Shown here piece after piece: positions 1-10,100 of a stretch of DNA of 64,000 nucleotides. Source of the stretch: Tubiluchus corallicola (Eukaryota > Priapulida > Priapulimorpha > Priapulimorphida > Tubiluchidae); contig JAQGDQ010000156.1 of NCBI GenBank assembly GCA_030141605.1, forward strand, positions 372,001-436,000. Direction: 5' to 3'. How positions within the stretch are numbered: position 1 is the first letter of the stretch; the number at the start of each line of letters is the position of its first letter. The translations under genes and the position numbers were made by a program. Under the pieces are notes generated by a model, which was given only the letters and a program-made list of their open reading frames with translations, was not told the origin of the DNA and did not search any database.

Positions 1-573
1 TTTAATTATTTTTTCACGTATAAAATAATAATTATCGTATTAATGTTACTCAGTATTGCTGTAAGAGATGAGAGTGCATTAAATTTAATGTGCCTAGGGT
101 ATGCTTACATTTGAATTCCAGACACAGATGTCACCGAACTAAGTTGATAACTGTATACACTCTAAGCTTGTCTTGCTAGTATGTAATTCTCTTATCTTTT
201 GTAAATACGTGACCATTAAAAGTGTCCCATAGGGAAATGAGGCGATGTCACCGCTTGTTGTCTAGATTACTAAGTTGAACCTAGGTAATGGTTTGGCTCG
301 TTGCGATCTCTCATTGCAGTTGATTTGATTAAGTTGAAATGGCTGAAATGCTTAGTAGTGTTAAGCGATCGTAATTTGTATGCAGTAAGTGGTTAACTAA
401 GTTCAATGGCTCCCCGATGACCGTGTAAGACAATGGAGGCTGACTTCTTATCTCCATTTCACCTTTCTGTATTACTCTTTCGGTCATCCCCGCTTCTCGT
501 CGGAAGAAGGAGGGACGCCAAAAAGGATTTCCAGACTCACAAGGTGGAACTGTGGTGAAGTTTTTGTCCGCAG

Positions 574-663
574 TGTTGAGAAGCACTTATAGCTCTTCTA
601 AAAAGTGTAGAAGCAAATCTAGTACCATGCTTGCACACTTGGCAGATCTGCTTGCTGTTCTAA
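574..663 (+). CDS. possible internal exon of a neighbouring gene (F-box-like)
   Basis: An acceptor (tttttgtccgcag) precedes 574 and a good donor (TCTAA|GTAAGA) follows 663. The open frame reads into MLAHLADLLAVLS. Joined across the 61-bp gap to the next segment it gives LADLLAVLSLVCKHWYQSC, which resembles the second half of an F-box (leucines, then SLVC-K-W). That family normally recruits substrates to SCF ubiquitin ligases. The first half of an F-box was not found upstream. This could be the tail of a plus-strand gene that starts before the window, or chance. The family call is an inference from about 20 residues. Confidence 0.3.
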
Positions 664-724
664 GTAAGACTCCTCCTGTACGCTTTCTAAATCTATTAAA
701 TAAACCCTTTTTATTATATTTTAG

Positions 725-795
725 GCTTGGTGTGCAAACATTGGTATCAATCCTGCACGAAATATAATCACTTACCACACATGTTTGCTGCCTAG
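725..795 (+). CDS. possible terminal exon of the same F-box-like gene
   Basis: The segment follows a strong acceptor (ttttattatattttag at 709-724). It completes the split serine codon and continues in frame to TAG at 793-795, encoding LVCKHWYQSC and about 13 more residues. The enclosed intron (664-724, 61 bp) has GTAAGA and TTTTAG ends. An AATAAA lies at 1083-1088. The sequence is too short for a firm identity. Confidence 0.3.
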
Positions 796-1469
796 TATGA
801 ATACGAGCACTATGATGTATAACACAAAAAAATCAACTGCATAATCATTATAATTTAAATTATGCCTGGGTGTTGTGGTCACTGCCTAACATACACTGAT
901 TAATTCTAAGATTCAAATGTAAAATCAATCTAAAAGCGAAAACTAAAAAACTCCCAGTGTCTTGCCTGTTTTAGCAGAATTAAGCTGTTTATGTAATCTT
1001 CTGCTGACAGTATTGTATAGATCGTATTTAATTATTGTTGTAGTTTTCATTATAACATAATTTTTCTTATTTTGCTCAATATAATAAATATGGCTTCTCT
1101 TGTTATTCTTTATTATCAAGTATGACAGTGTTTAGTTTCTTCTTCTTTGGTCAGCTCGTGCCATCGTCAGTTTTAGAGGATGCAAAAAATTTACCGTCAG
1201 GCGCTTGTCGCTGCTTGTTTTAAACTCATACATCATGTTTTTTGTTGCGACTGTGCTGCCGTCTCTTGTAATTAACGTCAATTATGTATCAGCGTCACAT
1301 GAAATTTGAAATGTATTTGCTTGTTAGATTTCATTATCTTTGTCTGCAGTTGCGTCACCTCATGATTCTGCTGTTTTTTAACATTTTTATCTTCTGTAAT
1401 AGGCTTCACTGGCAAATTGCTACAATTATGCTCGGGCTACTTACAGGGCCAAGTTTGCATACCAATAAA
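796..1469. other. intergenic, AT-rich, no gene seen
   Basis: There is an AATAAA at 1083-1088 that could serve the preceding exon pair. The rest is low-complexity AT-rich sequence without a supported gene. Confidence 0.5.
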
Positions 1470-2123
1470 TTGGAGTACTGGTTCGATAATAAAAATACCC
1501 TAACCTAAGTGCAAAATCACTAGCCAAAGTAAAGAGGACTACTGTTTCAAAATGAAAGTTCAACTAACCAGAGCAAAGTGGGCTACTGGTTCAATGTAAA
1601 AATTCACAAACCAGAGCAAAATGCACTACTGGTTCAAAGTAAAACACACTAACCAGAACAAAGTGCACTACTGGTTCAAAGCAAAACACACTAACCAGAG
1701 CAAAGTGCACTACTGGTTCAAAGCAAAAACACACTAACCAGAACAAAGTGCACTACTGGTTCAAAGTAAAAACACACTAACCAGAGCAAAGTGCACTACT
1801 GGTTCAAAGTAAAAACACACTAACCAGAGCAAAGTGCACTACTGGTTCAAAGTAAAAACACACTAACCAGAGCAAAGTGCACTACTGGTTCAAAGTAAAA
1901 ACACACTAACCAGAACAAAGTGCACTACTGGTTCAAAGTAAAAACACACTAACCAGAGCAAAGTGCACTACTGGTTCAAAGTAAAAACACACTAACCAGA
2001 ACAAAGTGCACTACTGGTTCAAAGTAAAAACACACTAACCAGAACAAAGTGCACTACTGGCTTAGTGTAAAAATTTCTCTAACAAGAACAAAAGTGGATT
2101 ACTGGTTCAAAGTGAAAACACAG
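1470..2123. repeat. 43-bp minisatellite, about 14-15 copies
   Basis: The unit carries CTGGTTCAAAG, an A-run, CACACTAACCAG and GTGCAC. The central copies (about 1627-2055) are nearly identical, while the outer copies at 1470-1600 and 2056-2123 are diverged or have indels. Each unit contains AACCAG and CTGGTT as inverted 6-mers around a GTGCAC palindrome, so each could form a small hairpin. No coding frame is preserved. Confidence 0.95.
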
Positions 2124-3306
2124 ATATACTGTGTGTGTGGGTTTACTAGCCATCTACATTTCTGGGTTCAGGTCACACTTGAGCTAACATTTCTAGCATT
2201 TCCAGTTTAAGCCTGCCCTAATCAACACAGATCAACTGTAACCTAATTAGCTGAAGGCTTCACTTAATACATTAATAGTTTTTCTCCTATACCACTCACG
2301 TTGTTGTTAGACGTGGATTTATCACAGCTTCCAGACGTCCTCACGTGTAATTAATCTCTCATTATCGGCCCAGCCTTTAATTACACCCCATCAATCTTTG
2401 AAAACTTCATTTTTGTGAATGGGGCTTTTCAGACTTCTTAGTTGGAATGTTGCGCAATGAGAAAACAGGAGGGATTCTTTGGCTGATAACTTCCAACAAT
2501 GGTTGCCAGGATTTCAGGAGGACGAGATTAATTTGACATGAAATTTTACCGAAGTTTAGCTCTCCAGCTCGGCTTTGTTCGCCTCTTGGATGTTTTATCT
2601 GTGCCCGCGTCAGCTCAGGATGGTTTTAAAAAGATTGATCTCTCTATACATTAGGGAAGAATAATCCATCGATACTTAATCCTAACTACGTGCTGAGATT
2701 TGGTATTGGATCTTCACTTAAGGTTTGCTTCAGCATCGGAAGTTTTTATCTTATCGGTGATTTACAGTCCATCTTGCGTATTTACTTCGAAACAGCTTCG
2801 TTCAGCATTTTTTGCATTAGTCTGTTTGTCTACTTGTTTGTCTTGGCTGTCTTCAGTCTTCTCTGGATTCACAGTCTGACTGTCACTTGCTGCACGGCCT
2901 GTTTTTTCCTTATGAAAGTTGAATCTGCGTGTATTTAAAGTTGTCTTCTATTTTTCCTATATCTTACGTCAGCTTAGTGTTTGTGATAATTGGCTACAGT
3001 TGAAATTCTACGATGTTGTTCAACTAATCAACTATCATTTTCTTCGCATGTTGTTTGCACTTTTTGTCACTAAAATGGAGTAAATGAAATTTAATTGCTA
3101 CTGACGTATAGGCTGCCATAAGATGTTGGAAATTAGCAAAAATTGGGTTAGACACGAATAACTTTGCCGATTTTGTCAGGTTGTCACAAAGTGCACTTGG
3201 TAAACAATGACTTGTGTGCGTTAATGGAAAGTAGACAAAATATGTTTTATAAATGCAAGCGGCTTTAAGATGGCAGGGGTTTTGGATGGCTATCTACCTT
3301 GCATTG
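2124..3306. other. intergenic, no gene seen
   Basis: This is AT-rich unique sequence. The open frame at 2690-2938 is hydrophobic and has no splice or family support, so it is not annotated. Confidence 0.5.
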
Positions 3307-3309
3307 TTA

Positions 3310-3601
3310 TGGTGCATTCAAACTACCGAGTTTTCTGTCACGAGTTTTCTCGCTGACAGCAAACTCGCAGGTGTGAACGCTTTGCGAGTTTTACTGTTGG
3401 CAGGTTATTGGAAACTCCGACAGTTACTGTGAGTTACTGTCTAGTGTGAATGCCTAGTTACTTTCGGCACTTCTCACAGTGAACAGAGAATGGGGTGTGA
3501 GCTCGCTCTTATTACTGGAGAATAACTTTCAGCAAGTTTCGTGTTTGGGAGTTACTTGGCGAGTTAACTTTATGAGAAAACTCGCTAGTCTGAACATGCT
3601 G
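3310..3601. mobile_element. PIF/Harbinger-like MITE, copy 1
   Basis: This 292-bp non-coding element has imperfect terminal inverted repeats: GGTGCATTCAAACTA on the left, TAGTCTGAACATGCTG on the right. Direct TTA triplets sit at 3307-3309 and 3602-3604. Inside are repeated GAGTTTTCTC, GAGTTAC and ACTCGC modules. The 3-bp TTA/TAA duplication is typical of PIF/Harbinger. It shares ends with the copies near 4.3, 22.9 and 43.0 kb. Confidence 0.75.
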
Positions 3602-3604
3602 TTA

Positions 3605-4292
3605 AGATGTAACGGTGGGTCACCCATCCATCCCCTAACTTGATATTTCAAACTTTTGTACAAAACCAGCAGCAAACGTGTGAAGTTTTCAGGTAATTTC
3701 TATGCATATGTCTAAGGAAATATTAAAATTTTCTTGCAAAAATTTTCGAATTGCCCAGTATCTGTCCACCAAGCACACAGTCGCATCCATATAAGAATTG
3801 CAGAGACTGTTAAATTGTGAAACGAAATAGAAGTACCAGGTAAGTTCAGGCCATTGATGGTACTTTTAAGGTCATTGGTGAACAAGGCCATTATGAAGAA
3901 AACAACTCATTTACACAAATAAAAGATACGCTTTATTTTACACTTGAGATAGATAATGTGGGTTAAAAAAAATTATTAACTCAGAAAAAAATCAGGTATA
4001 ATCTAACCTGTAAAAGTACAAACTAGTAAAGCATGTGAAAGCACAAATTAATAATATGAATAGCAAAAAGACCGATGTGCGGTATTTGCTGCTGCTGGGA
4101 AGCTGATGCAATCGAATTTTGATTCTTTGGCGGTTTGACTTGTAAGATTCATTGACCAAAATGTGACCTGACTGTTACAGTTTATGTGCACTGTTTTAGT
4201 CACGTACTCATGCACTTCATACTTTGCTTTTTTGAATGACACAGTGACACTGTAGATATGTATGTTCACAATACTATTAAGCTTTAGTATTA
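3605..4292. other. intergenic, no gene seen
   Basis: No supported gene. The minus-strand frame at 4048-4269 has no splice or family evidence. Confidence 0.5.
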
Positions 4293-4471
4293 CGGCACAT
4301 TCAGACTAGAGTTTTCTCTCGCAAGTTAATACAGACAAGTGTTACGGCACGTTCAAACCAGAGCGTTTTCTCTCGCAAGTTCTCCGTGAGAGTTCTCGCA
4401 ATGAATAATGCTTGTCTGCAATAACTTGCGAAAGAACTTGTGAGAGAAAACTTACTAGTCTGAACACGCCG
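4293..4471. mobile_element. PIF/Harbinger-like MITE, copy 2 (rearranged)
   Basis: The left end CGGCACATTCAGACTAG follows TTA at 4290-4292, and the right end CTAGTCTGAACACGCCG is its near-perfect inverse. A second left end begins near 4344 (CGGCACGTTCAAACC, after TTA), so the left terminus is duplicated or one copy inserted beside another. Confidence 0.75.
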
Positions 4472-4859
4472 TTTGACTAACACAAGTATGACGCTCCCAT
4501 AAATCCTATAACGTCTAGAAATCAAAATGTAAGACTCTGTTCTGTAATTATTATATCTTCCGCTTATGACGCATACTTCCGGCACAGTTTTATTAATTTC
4601 TAATTCATGTTGCATATATATATGTATATGTATGTGTGTGTGTCAGTCTATCGGGTATATGTTTATTGTAAATTTTTACTGCAACCATTTGCATTTCTGT
4701 TTTTTTCCTCAGTCATATGGGGATTAAATGACACGTCTATCTCAGTTGCCATTGAAGTTTAATGATCATGAACTGTGTCCTCTAACGTCCACTTTTCACT
4801 CGACTCTCATTTTGTCTCACTAATCACGTTTTCAGTGTTTGTCCTGGACTTGTGTCTGG

Positions 4860-4999
4860 CTTCATTGCGCCAGGTCACGTGGTGTAGAGTTGTCTTCTGG
4901 AATGTAGCTATCTAGCTTTGGTCATATCGACTCTCTGTCTGGCTTCTGATTGGTTGTTGGACTTTTCTTCTTTGCCTGACTGAAGCAAGGCGGGACGTA
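4860..4999 (+). promoter_or_regulatory. putative MAST promoter (E-box, inverted CCAAT box, GC box)
   Basis: CACGTG lies at 4876-4881, an inverted CCAAT box (CTGATTGGTTG) at 4946-4956 and GGCGGGAC at 4989-4996. They are in the spacing usual for a TATA-less animal promoter and precede a segment that ends in a splice donor. No TATA box was seen. This assignment is an inference; the region could also drive another transcript. Confidence 0.4.
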
Positions 5000-5099
5000 A
5001 GCTAGCGAGGTTGCAGTTTCACCCAAGTTTTAAAGTAATTTCTGCAGTTGATAGAAGAGAGTCTGGTTGATTTGGTGAACACGCGATTTTGATCTAAAG
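5000..5099 (+). other. putative 5' UTR exon of the MAST gene
   Basis: This is locally GC-richer sequence just after the promoter boxes. It ends at a donor (CTAAAG|GTAACAAG, exon end 5099). A matching acceptor, attattacacag, ends at 6801 just before the exon 1 ATG. Start and extent are guesses. Confidence 0.3.
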
Positions 5100-6801
5100 G
5101 TAACAAGTATAAAATTGTTGTTATGAGTAGGCGCAACGTTAAATTGGACGTGATAGTTCAAAATTATGCGTTTTAGGAGGAATAAAAAACTAAACAATTA
5201 ATTTTTGAAAATCTTTTAAAATTCTTATTCGCAATTATTGAATTTAGGTGAAATTTGTGATTTTGTGTGAAATTGAGCTTCATTTGGTAGTTAATAACGA
5301 TAGGTTCTGCAAATCTCACCTAACCAAAAACATTTTACACATGTTCACACTCCGCAAACACTCTCATTTATGGTTGTAGTGGTACTGGGATCTAGCTAAT
5401 TATCAAGAATAATTATCTAAGATAAGATACTGAATCAGCGGGTTGCAGTATGGCAGATGAAACTGCCCAGGAAGCATTTTGGTGCAAACCCATCCATTTA
5501 CTGTCAAGGCCTAATGTTGGTTAACTTTGATTACTAATCGTATGATGTGACAACTTGGCTATTCAATAAGAACTAAAATTCTTACATTAACATTAAGTGA
5601 AAATGATTCTTTGCGCTTTTATGATGAGTTTTTTAAGGCACTGTTTTTATTTTTTGCTAGAAAATCTTTAAAGTAATCTTTGTGGTTAGAATTATTTTCT
5701 GGAGTTTCGTGAAATTGCAGAAACTTATTGGTGTTTTGCTTTTGCTTTTCTTTGAACATATAAATTACAGTTTCTTTGGTTTTCTTTTTTGTTCAGGGAG
5801 GGTGATCGTATACTTACCATCTTTATGAAATTGAATTTTTTGCATGTTCACATGTACTTTTTACTAGAGAGTACATTTTTAACCGTTTACGTAGAAGCAT
5901 ATACATCAGTGTTGAAAATGTAGGCCATATTCAAAAATCAAAGTTAAAGTTTTTGTTGTTTAGCACATTGCTGCTTATTATTAATTAGGCTGTGGCTGCT
6001 ATAGAACATCTTTGACAATAAGTTCACAGTAATATGGTACCCTTGTTCTAACTGATAAACTGATATTGATGACATTACATTGACACAAAGTTACATTGAA
6101 TTTTATGACTAGAGAAAAGCAGCTACTACTTAAATTTATGAGCACAAACTGCTATTTGATTGTGACATACTGCTAGTGTGAGGTTCGCCTGCCCTTGGCA
6201 TTAATGCTAAAGGTGGAATTTTAAATCAGAAAATGAAGTATAAATCATAAGAAATGACTTAATGAACTTGTTTAATGTTGTAATGTGTTCAGCTGAAATT
6301 ATTTCTTTGAAGGAAAGTACATCTTGTTTGCATGTTATACTCTCTGAATCCCATAATATTCATGTTTAGCACTTTATTCAATTATTATTCACTACGTGGT
6401 ATAGCAATGTTTCTTTGCATTTAGTATTCTTATGTAGAAGTTTAAGAAAATGTTTTTAACAGTGTTATGAGTTGTAGTAGGTTACAAAAACACTTTGAAC
6501 AAAAACGGAGATGCATTTGCGGCATTACTTCTTTTTTATTGCCAGTGAACACAAAATAACAAAAACAAAACACCAGGGCTGTCATCCTGAGCAACCGACA
6601 TTACTGCCACTTCTATAACAACTAACTAACTAGGTTAAAATCAAGGTACAGAACACAGGTGAGAAGCCAACCAGTCACTTAAATTAGAATCAGCAGGCGG
6701 GGTCATAACTGCAGTCAACATATTTTGTGTCAACATATTCTATATATATATTAACAATTCAATTGCTCAGGAAGTCACATAAATATTTTATTATTACACA
6801 G
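5100..6801 (+). other. putative intron between UTR exon and exon 1
   Basis: Non-coding and AT-rich. It holds one copy of a dispersed SINE-like repeat (about 5371-5530). Confidence 0.3.
5371..5530 (+). repeat. dispersed SINE-like repeat, copy A
   Basis: It starts TGGTTGTAGTG, then a CTAGCTAAT-like block, a GGCAGATGAAAC block and an end with CCATCCATTTACTGTC and TTAACTTTGA. The same order of blocks occurs near 12242-12412 and 53671-53890. The family is not recognised by name. Confidence 0.6.
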
Positions 6802-6831
6802 GTACAAATGCAATGATGTGATGTTCGCCAC

Positions 6832-7172
6832 ATGACAAAGCCGGGAATTTCTGGCATGAATGGAAAAATGGCTCTCGGGACTTTCGGACGCCGACAGGCC
6901 GAGAGACCAGAAGAGACAGTCAAGTCTGTTGGATTTCCGAAATTTGATTTGTCCATGAAAGGCCGCTTTTCTAAAATGGACTGTCGCGAGGAGCCGTTTC
7001 ACTCTAAACTTTGCAGCTCATGTACAGCAAACAGCCCAGTTCTACCCCTAAAATGTCTCAGTCCGGTGCTGCATAACCGATGCTACAGCCCAGTGATTCC
7101 ACTCCGATGTTTCAGCCCGTTGGTATGCAAGAGGACCACCAGTACTCCTGAAAATCTCCGTACTTTATTGAG
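6832..7172 (+). CDS. MAST: MAST exon 1 (predicted N-terminal coding exon)
   Basis: The ATG at 6832 opens 113 full codons ending at donor TTGAG|GTATGC, phase 2. Upstream ATGs at 6808, 6813 and 6821 are each closed by a stop within a few codons, which is why 6832 was chosen. GC content is higher than the surroundings. Residues 67-95 hold three related units of the form C-[LYF]-SP-[VL] (CLSPV, CYSPV, CFSPL), possible proline-directed phosphosites. I see no similarity to vertebrate MAST N-termini. Its phase fits exon 2 and also exon 4 directly, so exons 2 and 3 could be skipped. Confidence 0.5.
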
Positions 7173-10100
7173 GTATGCTATTGTTCTTTAATATATCTTA
7201 GTTTTGCACGCTTTCTCTTTTTTGTAATTCTAGTACGCTTGACATCATAAAATTAGCACTAATAACAAAATAAGGTAGAAGAACAAGTGGCTTACAAAAA
7301 GTAAAAATGGAAAACTTTGGGTGTGCTTTGATATCTACCCTTTGTTTTCATTTCTCGGATTTATTAACAATGGACCTTACATGTCCATGCTAGGTCTCTA
7401 CATCCACGTTTTTTATATCGTCGTGACCTGGACACTGGCTATTTGTTTGTCGAAAAATTTTAATTTCATTCAAGATATGACTGATTTTTCGGCAGTTAAA
7501 TATCATTTCTGTAGTAAAAATTGTTTAAGCAGCGTAACAGCAGCAATGATACTGTTTCTGTTTCTAATTAGATGCAGATGCTTCTAGTAGTTAATAAATA
7601 AATTTCACAGGGCAAACTAAATGGTTAGAATATGAGAGGGAGAGGGGGTGAGTGAGAGAGAGAAAGAAAAAGAGTGGGAGAGAGAGATGTCAGAGAAAGA
7701 GGGAGAAAAAGGGCACAGAAATGGAGAAAGAGAAAGAGGGCAATGGAGTGAAAGCAAGAAGAGGGAGAAAAAGATAGAAAAAGAGAGGAGGGAGAGAAGT
7801 TTAGAAAAGGATTTGTAGTTGGGTGACATAAACACTGAGCATAGCGAACAAATCCAAAAGTCATTTTGCTAACTGTACTTAGTGGTCATTTAAGCTCATT
7901 TTTAGGAATCACAAATGGCAACGTATTATCATAAAAAAGACCAGGAGTTCATTTTCCACAGATTAAGCATTTTTGACTTTTGTTTATTGTTTTGGTGGAT
8001 GATGAGTCTGTAGCTTAGTTCTCAAGATTAGAATGTTTTTATCCGGGTGTTTCCCAAATCTGTTTGGGAACATGTCGTATTACTTCAAGCAAAGTCCTCT
8101 ACTAACTTTCTGCAAATGGACATTATAAGTTGTGGCGTAGAATTTAGGGACATCCCAATCTTGTTTATGTGAAAGGACATGTCAATGCATGCTATTCCTC
8201 CGGATTTTCCTGGTTGGCTTCTTGCTTTTTAAGGCCCTTTATGGTTACCTGATTTTTTTTGCAAAGCTCCAAATTTTCAGTTAACCTTGTGGTGAGGAGC
8301 AACGGGCCAGCCACTTGTTTTGCTGAGTGCTGAAAGGGTACAGATCAGGTACAATTCCTTCTTTATGCTCTGTCAGCATCATGAACCACTCTTCTTCTTC
8401 ATGTGCAGGTTACTCATGTGGCCCAAGTGTTCCATAATTAAGTCATAAATTGAGAATTGCTAACCAAAAAAACTAGCAAAACAAGTATATAAATATGATT
8501 AAAAATGCCAAATTTATTTACGTGAAAAGTTATATGTGTATTGTGTTCACATAGTGTGCTATTTTTGACCAATGGCTAGGCAGTATTTTTTATCCAAGAT
8601 CGAAGGTCAAAGCTCTGTTGCTCCATCTATTTATGTGTTTCCAATACAATAAAAAACAATAAAAACTGTTAGAAGATCTAAGTCTTGGGTGTAGAAATAA
8701 ACAGTACAAACCCGCAAACATGGGAATCATAGTGCCGTAGTTCGACAAAGCATTTTAAAGAAGATAAAAAGTGTGAAGACGTTCATCTCTTGATTCTACG
8801 TTAATTAAAATCTCTTAATTCTGCGAAGCAAACGAAGTTCGTCGAACTAAGAGACTGCTTAATTCCACGAAGAGATTACGCAATGTGCACACTTGCTTTG
8901 TTAAGTCGAGGATTTCTTTTTCTTCATCAGCATTCCGGCCGCGTGTATGCATGGATGTTTTAATTAACACTCACTAATGAAGCTCATCATGGCTAAATTA
9001 AATTATATTCTTCAAATTAAGTCACCGCATAAAATGCGGGAGTCCAAGCAAAAAAGATAATTTTATCTAAACAGCAAAGTTTCCATAAAGGATCTCAGTT
9101 ATTATAATTTAAAAAATGGTAAAATTTCATTTGGGGAGTCTTTAGACCTACTCTGTAGCTAAAATTTTTGACACGACACCTCGGTTTGCACATGAATGTT
9201 CCTTCACTTCCTACAATTTTAATAGTGTAGTTGCATGCGAATTTGTAAAAGTTATTCTTAAGTTCTTTAAATGTACAAAACTGCCAACTGGAAGGAAAAG
9301 TGGCGAGTTTTAACATGGTATATTAGCATGTTCATCTGCACTGTCAAACAAAACTCAATCAGCCGTTCATATACACCTATATATACTAATTTTAAAAACT
9401 TCATTATCAACAGTGTTTTCTCCTTAAAATAAAAGGTGACAACTGCTCCATCTGGTTTCTACTGATAGCCTAGTACGTGGGTGCACATACATATCAAAAT
9501 TTTTGTGATTGCCTCTAGATTGACTAGGGTAGGCTTAGAGTTGCTGATTCTATATATTAAGCAAATTCTGTCTGATTGCTCTGATCCACTGTAAATATTT
9601 GACCATAAATGCATAAAGCGTTGGACGTTTCTGGTGGAAAGAAATAGGATTTCTGGCAGTTATTGCCTATCGATATAAAGTGCAGCTCGTTTTCGCAGTT
9701 GCCTGTTTTCCAATGTAGATGGTGTTGTTTTTCACTAACTTCTGCATAAATATTTGCAATTTCTAAGCGGTACTAAAGTTAAGTTTTTATGCAAAATTTG
9801 ATGATTCCAAATTAATTAGTATAGAGCTAAGAATATTTAGTAAATTCATTATATTTGAAAACCTTTCTGGTTTCAAGGCATGTTTTTATGAGAAATCAGC
9901 CTTGAGTTTTATAGTTACATATATCAATATTTGTTCAGAATTTATGTAGGTTTTTATCCCACACGGCATTTCTCGTAATTATAAACCCTTCGTCTTTCAT
10001 CTTCGAATATATCTCAAAACCAAAAATTAACATTTCATGACAAGTTTCATCTTTCATCTTCACATACATCTTAGAACCAAAAATTAACATTTCTCAGCAT

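Noticed and set aside
7617-7864. Two minus-strand Ser/Leu/Phe-rich frames
   Set aside because: Produced by the polypurine tract; no start context, splice sites or family signal.
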